Of a stretch of DNA of 64,000 nucleotides, positions 56,401 through 64,000 are shown piece after piece (the stretch's first letter is position 1; each line of letters starts with the position of its first letter). The translations under genes and the position numbers were made by a program. This DNA comes from Nemertoderma westbladi. Lineage: Eukaryota > Xenacoelomorpha > Nemertodermatida > Nemertodermatidae. The notes beneath the pieces were generated by a model. It saw only the letters and a program-made list of their open reading frames with translations, had not been told where the DNA came from and did no database searches. Where the stretch lies: assembly GCA_032718475.1 (NCBI GenBank), contig JAUCBJ010006054.1:1-64000 (forward strand). The letters are read 5' to 3'.

Positions 56401-58439
56401 GTACTAATAAACACGTACCATCAGCTCCAAATAACAATGTACTAATAAACACGTACCATCAGCTCCAAATATCAATGTACTAATAAACACGTACCATCAG
56501 CTCCAAATAACAATGTACTAATAAACGTACCATCAGCTCCAAATAACAATGTACTAATAAACGTACCATCAGCTCCAAATAACAATGTACTAATAAACAC
56601 GTTCCATCAGCTCCAAATAACAATGTACTAATAAACGTACCATCATCTCCAAATAACAATGTACTAATAAACACGTACCATCAGCTCCAAATAACAATGT
56701 ACTAATAAACACGTACCATCAGCTCCAAATATCATGTATTAATAAACGTACCATCAGCTCCAAATAACAATGTACTAATAAACGTACCATCAGCTCCAAA
56801 TAACAATGTACTAATAAACGTACCATCATCTCCAAATAACAATGTACTAATAAACACGTACCATCAGCTCCAAATAACAATGTACTAATAAACGTACCAT
56901 CAGCTCCAAATAACAATGTACTAATAAACGTACCATCAGCTCCAAATAACAATGTACTAATAAACGTTCCATCAGCTCCAAATAACAATGTACTAATAAA
57001 CGTACCATCATCTCCAAATAACAATGTACTAATAAACACGTACCATCAGCTCCAAATAACAATGTACTAATAAACGTACCATCAGCTCCAAATAACAATG
57101 TACTAATAAACGTACCATCAGCTCCAAATAACAATGTACTAATAAACGTACCATCAGCTCCAAATAACAATGTACTAATAAACACGTACCATCAGCTCCA
57201 AATATCATGTATTAATAAACACGTACCATCAGCTCCAAATAACAATGTACTAATAAACGTACCATCAGCTCCAAATAACAATGTACTAATAAACACGTAC
57301 CATCAGCTCCAAATAACAATGTACTAATAAACACGTACCATCAGCTCCAAATATCAATGTACTAATAAACACGTACCATCAGCTCCAAATAACAATGTAC
57401 TAATAAACGTACCATCAGCTCCAAATAACAATGTACTAATAAACGTACCATCAGCTCCAAATAACAATGTACTAATAAACACGTACCATCAGCTCCAAAT
57501 ATCATGTATTAATAAACACGTACCATCAGCTCCAAATATCATGTATTAATAAACACGTACCATCAGCTCCAAATAACAATGTACTAATAAACACGTACCA
57601 TCAGCTCCAAATATCATGTATTAATAAACACGTACCATCAGCTCCAAATATCAATGTACTAATAAACGTACCATCAGCTCCAAATAACAATGTACTAATA
57701 AACACGTACCATCAGCTCCAAATAACAATGTACTAATAAACACGTTCCATCAGCTCCAAATAACAATGTACTAATAAACGTACCATCATCTCCAAATAAC
57801 AATGTACTAATAAACACGTACCATCAGCTCCAAATATCATGTATTAATAAACACGTACCATCAGCTCCAAATAACAATGTACTAATAAACACGTTCCATC
57901 AGCTCCAAATAACAATGTACTAATAAACGTACCATCATCTCCAAATAACAATGTACTAATAAACACGTACCATCAGCTCCAAATATCATGTATTAATAAA
58001 CACGTACCATCAGCTCCAAATAACAATGTACTAATAAACGTACCATCAGCTCCAAATAACAATGTACTAATAAACGTACCATCAGCTCCAAATGTCAATG
58101 TACTAATAAACACGTACCATCAGCTCCAAATATCATGTATTAATAAACGTACCATCAGCTCCAAATATCATGTATTAATAAACACGTACCATCAGCTCCA
58201 AATAACAATGTACTAATAAACGTACCATCAGCTCCAAATAACAATGTACTAATAAACACGTACCATCAGCTCCAAATAACAATGTACTAATAAACACGTA
58301 CCATCAGCTCCAAATAACAATGTACTAATAAACACGTACCATCAGCTCCAAATATCAATGTACTAATAAACGTACCATCAGCTCCAAATAACAATGTACT
58401 AATAAACACGTACCATCAGCTCCAAATATCAATGTACTA

Positions 58440-60310
58440 ATAAAAGTATCATCAGCTCCAAATAACAATGTACTAATAAACACGTACCATCAGCTCCAAA
58501 TATCATGTATTAATAAACACGCACCATCAGCTCCAAATAACAATGTACTATTAAACACGTACCATCAGCTCCAAATAACAATGTACTAATAAACACGTAC
58601 CATCAGCTCCAAATAACAATGTACTAATAAACACGTACCATCAGCTCCAAATATCAATGTACTAATAAACGTACCATCAGCTCCAAATAACAATGTACTA
58701 ATAAACACGTACCATCAGCTCCAAATATCAATGTACTAATAAAAGTATCATCAGCTCCAAATAACAATGTACTAATAAACACGTACCATCAGCTCCAAAT
58801 AACAATGTACTAATAAACACGTACCATCAGCTCCAAATATCAATGTACTAATAAACACGTACCATCAGCTCCAAATATCATGTATTAATAAACACGTACC
58901 ATCAGCTCCAAATATCATGTATTAATAAACACGTACCATCAGCTCCAAATATAATGTATTAATAAACACGTACCATCAGCTCCAAATATCATGTATTAAT
59001 AAACACGTACCATCAGCTCCATATAACAATGTACTAATAAACACGTACCATCAGCTCCAAATATCATGTATTAATAAACACGTACCATCAGCTCCAAATA
59101 ACAATGTACTAATAAACACGTACCATCAGCTCCAAATATCAATGTACTAATAAACGTACCATCAGCTCCAAATAACAATGTACTAATAAACACGTTCCAT
59201 CAGCTCCAAATAACAATGTACTAATAAACGTACCATCAGCTCCAAATAACAATGTACTAATAAACACGTACCATCAGCTCCAAATAACAATGTACTAATA
59301 AACACGTACCATCAGCTCCAAATAACAATGTACTAATAAACACGTACCATCAGCTCCAAATATCAATGTACTAATAAACGTACCATCAGCTCCAAATAAC
59401 AATGTACTAATAAACACGTACCATTAGCTCCAAATATCAATGTACTAATAAAAGTATCATCAGCTCCAAATAACAATGTACTAATAAACACGTACCATCA
59501 GCTCCAAATATCATGTATTAATAAACACGCACCATCAGCTCCAAATAACAATGTACTATTAAACACGTACCATCAGCTCCAAATAACAATGTACTAATAA
59601 ACACGTACCATCAGCTCCAAATAACAATGTACTAATAAACACGTACCATCAGCTCCAAATATCAATGTACTAATAAACGTACCATCAGCTCCAAATAACA
59701 ATGTACTAATAAACACGTACCATCAGCTCCAAATATCAATGTACTAATAAAAGTATCATCAGCTCCAAATAACAATGTACTAATAAACACGTACCATCAG
59801 CTCCAAATATCATGTATTAATAAACACGTACCATCAGCTCCAAATAACAATGTACTAATAAACACGTACCATCAGCTCCAAATATCAATGTACTAATAAA
59901 CGTACCATCAGCTCCAAATAACAATGTACTAATAAACACGTTCCATCAGCTCCAAATAACAATGTACTAATAAACGTACCATCAGCTCCAAATAACAATG
60001 TACTAATAAACACGTACCATCAGCTCCAAATAACAATGTACTAATAAACACGTACCATCAGCTCCAAATAACAATGTACTAATAAACACGTACCATCAGC
60101 TCCAAATATCAATGTACTAATAAACGTACCATCAGCTCCAAATAACAATGTACTAATAAACACGTACCATCAGCTCCAAATATCAATGTACTAATAAAAG
60201 TATCATCAGCTCCAAATAACAATGTACTAATAAACACGTACCATCAGCTCCAAATATCATGTATTAATAAACACGCACCATCAGCTCCAAATAACAATGT
60301 ACTATTAAAC
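58440..60310 (+). repeat. 1,008-bp repeat marked by AAAAGTATCATC and ACTATTAAACACG
   Basis: AAAAGTATC variants near 58443 and 58741 recur near 59451 and 59749. ACTATTAAACACG near 58549 recurs near 59557. All are offset by about 1,008 bp. A related 298-bp spacing occurs inside each copy. Confidence 0.65.
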
Positions 60311-63300
60311 ACGTACCATCAGCTCCAAATATCAATGTACTAATAAACGTACCATCAGCTCCAAATAACAATGTACTAATAAACACGTACCATCAGCTCC
60401 AAATATCAATGTACTAATAAACGTACCATCAGCTCCAAATAACAATGTACTAATAAACACGTACCATCAGCTCCAAAAATCAATGTACTAATAAAAGTAT
60501 CATTAGCTCCAAATAACAATGTACTAATAAACACGTACCATCAGCTCCAAATATCATGTATTAATAAACACGCACCATCAGCTCCAAATAACAATGTACT
60601 ATTAAACACGTACCATCAGCTCCAAATAACAATGTACTAATAAACACGTACCATCAGCTCCAAATATCAATGTACTAATAAAAGTATCATCAGCTCCAAA
60701 TAACAATGTACTAATAAACACGTACCATCAGCTCCAAATATCATGTATTAATAAACACGCACCATCAGCTCCAAATAACAATGTACTAATAAACACGTAC
60801 CATCAGCTCCAAATAACAATGTACTAATAAACACGTACCATCAGCTCCAAATAACAATGTACTAATAAACACGTACCATCAGCTCCAAATAACAATGTAC
60901 TAATAAACACGTACCATCAGCTCCAAATAACAATGTACTAATAAACGTACCATCAGCTCCAAATAACAATGTACTAATAAACACGTACCATCAGCTCCAA
61001 ATATCATGTATTAATAAACACGTACCATCAGCTCCAAATAACAATGTACTAATAAACACGTACCATCAGCTCCAAATAACAATGTACTAATAAACACGTA
61101 CCATCAGCTCCAAATATCATGTATTAATAAACACGTACCATCAGCTCCAAATAACAATGTACTAATAAACGTACCATCAGCTCCAAATAACAATGTACTA
61201 ATAAACACGTACCATCAGCTCCAAATATCATGTATTAATAAACACGTACCATCAGCTCCAAATAACAATGTACTAATAAACACGTACCATCAGCTCCAAA
61301 TATCAATGTACTAATAAACGTACCATCAGCTCCAAATAACAATGTACTAATAAACACGTTCCATCAGCTCCAAATAACAATGTACTAATAAACACGTACC
61401 ATCAGCTCCAAATATCATGTATTAATAAACACGTACCATCAGCTCCAAATAACAATGTACTAATAAACGTACCATCAGCTCCAAATAACAATGTACTAAT
61501 AAACACGTACCATCAGCTCCAAATATCATGTATTAATAAACACGTACCATCAGCTCCAAATAACAATGTACTAATAAACACGTACCATCAGCTCCAAATA
61601 TCAATGTACTAATAAACGTACCATCAGCTCCAAATAACAATGTACTAATAAACACGTTCCATCAGCTCCAAATAACAATGTACTAATAAACACGTACCAT
61701 CAGCTCCAAATATCATGTATTAATAAACACGTTCCATCAGCTCCAAATAACAATGTACTAATAAACACGTACCATCAGCTCCAAATATCAATGTACTAAT
61801 AAACGTACCATCAGCTCCAAATAACAATGTACTAATAAACACGTTCCATCAGCTCCAAATAACAATGTACTAATAAACGTACCATCAGCTCCAAATAACA
61901 ATGTACTAATAAACACGTACCATCAGCTCCAAATAACAATGTACTAATAAACACGTACCATCAGCTCCAAATAACAATGTACTAATAAACACGTACCATC
62001 AGCTCCAAATATCAATGTACTAATAAACGTACCATCAGCTCCAAATAACAATGTACTAATAAACACGTACCATCAGCTCCAAATATCAATGTACTAATAA
62101 AAGTATCATCAGCTCCAAATAACAATGTACTAATAAACACGTACCATCAGCTCCAAATATCATGTATTAATAAACACGCACCATCAGCTCCAAATAACAA
62201 TGTACTATTAAACACGTACCATCAGCTCCAAATATCAATGTACTAATAAACGTACCATCAGCTCCAAATAACAATGTACTAATAAACACGTACCATCAGC
62301 TCCAAATATCAATGTACTAATAAACGTACCATCAGCTCCAAATAACAATGTACTAATAAACACGTACCATCAGCTCCAAAAATCAATGTACTAATAAAAG
62401 TATCATTAGCTCCAAATAACAATGTACTAATAAACACGTACCATCAGCTCCAAATATCATGTATTAATAAACACGCACCATCAGCTCCAAATAACAATGT
62501 ACTATTAAACACGTACCATCAGCTCCAAATAACAATGTACTAATAAACACGTACCATCAGCTCCAAATATCAATGTACTAATAAAAGTATCATCAGCTCC
62601 AAATAACAATGTACTAATAAACACGTACCATCAGCTCCAAATATCATGTATTAATAAACACGCACCATCAGCTCCAAATAACAATGTACTAATAAACACG
62701 TACCATCAGCTCCAAATAACAATGTACTAATAAACACGTACCATCAGCTCCAAATAACAATGTACTAATAAACACGTACCATCAGCTCCAAATAACAATG
62801 TACTAATAAACACGTACCATCAGCTCCAAATAACAATGTACTAATAAACGTACCATCAGCTCCAAATAACAATGTACTAATAAACACGTACCATCAGCTC
62901 CAAATATCATGTATTAATAAACACGTACCATCAGCTCCAAATAACAATGTACTAATAAACACGTACCATCAGCTCCAAATAACAATGTACTAATAAACAC
63001 GTACCATCAGCTCCAAATATCATGTATTAATAAACACGTACCATCAGCTCCAAATAACAATGTACTAATAAACGTACCATCAGCTCCAAATAACAATGTA
63101 CTAATAAACACGTACCATCAGCTCCAAATATCATGTATTAATAAACACGTACCATCAGCTCCAAATAACAATGTACTAATAAACACGTACCATCAGCTCC
63201 AAATATCAATGTACTAATAAACGTACCATCAGCTCCAAATAACAATGTACTAATAAACACGTTCCATCAGCTCCAAATAACAATGTACTAATAAACACGT

Positions 63301-63670
63301 ACCATCAGCTCCAAATATCATGTATTAATAAACACGTACCATCAGCTCCAAATAACAATGTACTAATAAACGTACCATCAGCTCCAAATAACAATGTACT
63401 AATAAACACGTACCATCAGCTCCAAATATCATGTATTAATAAACACGTACCATCAGCTCCAAATAACAATGTACTAATAAACACGTACCATCAGCTCCAA
63501 ATATCAATGTACTAATAAACGTACCATCAGCTCCAAATAACAATGTACTAATAAACACGTTCCATCAGCTCCAAATAACAATGTACTAATAAACACGTAC
63601 CATCAGCTCCAAATATCATGTATTAATAAACACGTTCCATCAGCTCCAAATAACAATGTACTAATAAACA
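59830..63670 (+). repeat. Tandem 1,903-bp higher-order duplication
   Basis: Shared markers at 1,903-bp offset include CACGTTCC at 59937/61840 and 61355/63258, AAAAGTATC at 60196/62099, CTCCAAAAATC at 60471/62374, and ACTATTAAAC near 60301/62204 and 60598/62501. Copy 1 is about 59830-61732 and copy 2 about 61733-63635 or slightly beyond. The private AAAATCAATG variant followed by CATTAGCTCC occurs once in each copy and nowhere else I noticed. Confidence 0.8.
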
Positions 63671-64000
63671 CGCACCATCAGCTCCAAATATCATGTATTA
63701 ATAAACACGTACCATCAGCTCCAAATAACAATGTATTAATAAACACGTACCATCAGCTCTAAATATCATGTATTAATAAACACGTACCATCAGCTCTAAA
63801 TATCATGTATTAATAAACACGTACCATCAGCTCCAAATATCATGTATTAATAAACACGTACCATCAGCTCCAAATAACAATGTACTAATAAACACGTACC
63901 ATCAGCTCCAAATATCATGTATTAATAAACACGTACCATCAGCTCCAAATAACAATGTACTAATGAACACGTACCATCAGCTCCAAATATCAATGTACTA

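Larger units (their letters stand above)
5957..64000 (+). repeat. Giant 35-38-bp satellite array, about 1,550 copies
   Basis: One head-to-tail array with no inversion or foreign insertion seen, from a degenerate first monomer (5957-5993) to the window end. The long form is AATAAACACGTACC + ATCAGCTCCAAATAAC + AATGTACT (38 bp). Two switches change length: CACGTACC or CGTACC (minus 2), and AACAATGTACT or ATCATGTATT (minus 1), giving 38, 37, 36 and 35-bp monomers. Other recurrent forms are ATCAATGTACT, ATAATGTATT, CGTTCC, CGCACC and AAAAGTATCATC. The core CCATCAGCTCC is almost invariant. Left-edge units are more diverged (AATGAACGCGCGATCAG). Runs of 36-bp monomers create open frames on the minus strand (FGADGTFIST and LELMVRLLVH repeats), which are artefacts. 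Each monomer carries AATAAA on the plus strand only. The array lies in a presumed intron of the minus-strand RIN-like gene. Confidence 0.97.

Noticed and set aside
14279-57185. Dozens of minus-strand reading frames encoding FGADGTFIST or LELMVRLLVH repeats
   Set aside because: They arise wherever 36-bp monomers (12 codons) run together, end when a 37- or 38-bp monomer shifts frame, and have no start context, splice signals or unique sequence. They are satellite artefacts.
5957-64000. CRISPR array
   Set aside because: The whole unit, including any 'spacer', is repeated. There are no unique spacers, no cas genes, and the genome is eukaryotic.
4720-64000. Common origin of the 30-bp and 37-bp satellites from a shared AAACGTAC
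   Set aside because: The shared 8-mer is too short and the flanking bases do not align over a whole unit.

Overview
The window comes from a eukaryote, almost certainly an invertebrate animal. The evidence is spliced exons of a RIN/Sprint-type Rab5 exchange factor (VPS9 plus Ras-association domains), a 5'-truncated non-LTR retrotransposon of a kind common in invertebrates, an AT-rich background, and more than 59 kb of simple satellite DNA. A TATA box followed at the right distance by an Inr matching the arthropod consensus TCAKTY hints at an arthropod, but this is weak and other invertebrates are not excluded. There are no bacterial operons, CRISPR arrays, tRNA or rRNA genes.

Layout. 1-664: flank and the 3' end of a non-LTR retrotransposon. 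665-1413: intergenic DNA with a CRE-like direct repeat and a predicted core promoter. 1414-2301 and 2387-2827: two intronless plus-strand reading frames, sharing one promoter and one poly(A) signal. The first looks like a duplicated PC4-type ssDNA-binding fold and the second is an extremely acidic coiled-coil protein. 2877-3460: an 86-bp tandem duplication, a dense cluster of inverted repeats and small hairpins. 3652-3963 and 4551-4694 (minus strand): two phase-matched exons carrying the start of an RA domain and the C-terminal half of a VPS9 domain. The intron between them holds an inverted-repeat-flanked array of 36-bp repeats. 4720-5732: a 30-bp satellite, about 33 copies with no length change. 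5733-5956: a unique spacer with two hairpins. 5957-64000: one uninterrupted satellite of 35-38-bp monomers, roughly 1,550 copies, running off the window. It contains several nested higher-order duplications (560, 786, 1,008, 1,326, 1,504, 1,903, 2,112, 2,466, 2,931 and 3,196 bp).

How the parts relate. The RIN-like gene reads from right to left, so its upstream exons (SH2, first half of VPS9) must lie beyond coordinate 64000 or, less likely, hidden in the small spacer. Both satellites therefore appear to sit in one intron of at least 59 kb. The remaining RA coding sequence was not found to the left, so the PC4-like/acidic gene pair either lies in the next RIN intron on the opposite strand or just beyond the gene. 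All reading frames inside the satellite are by-products of its 36-bp variant (36 = 12 codons) and are not annotated as genes.

The most unusual items are the two-ORF PC4-like/acidic unit, the giant strand-asymmetric satellite in a signalling gene's intron, and the 30-bp satellite that reaches to 25 nt from a splice acceptor.
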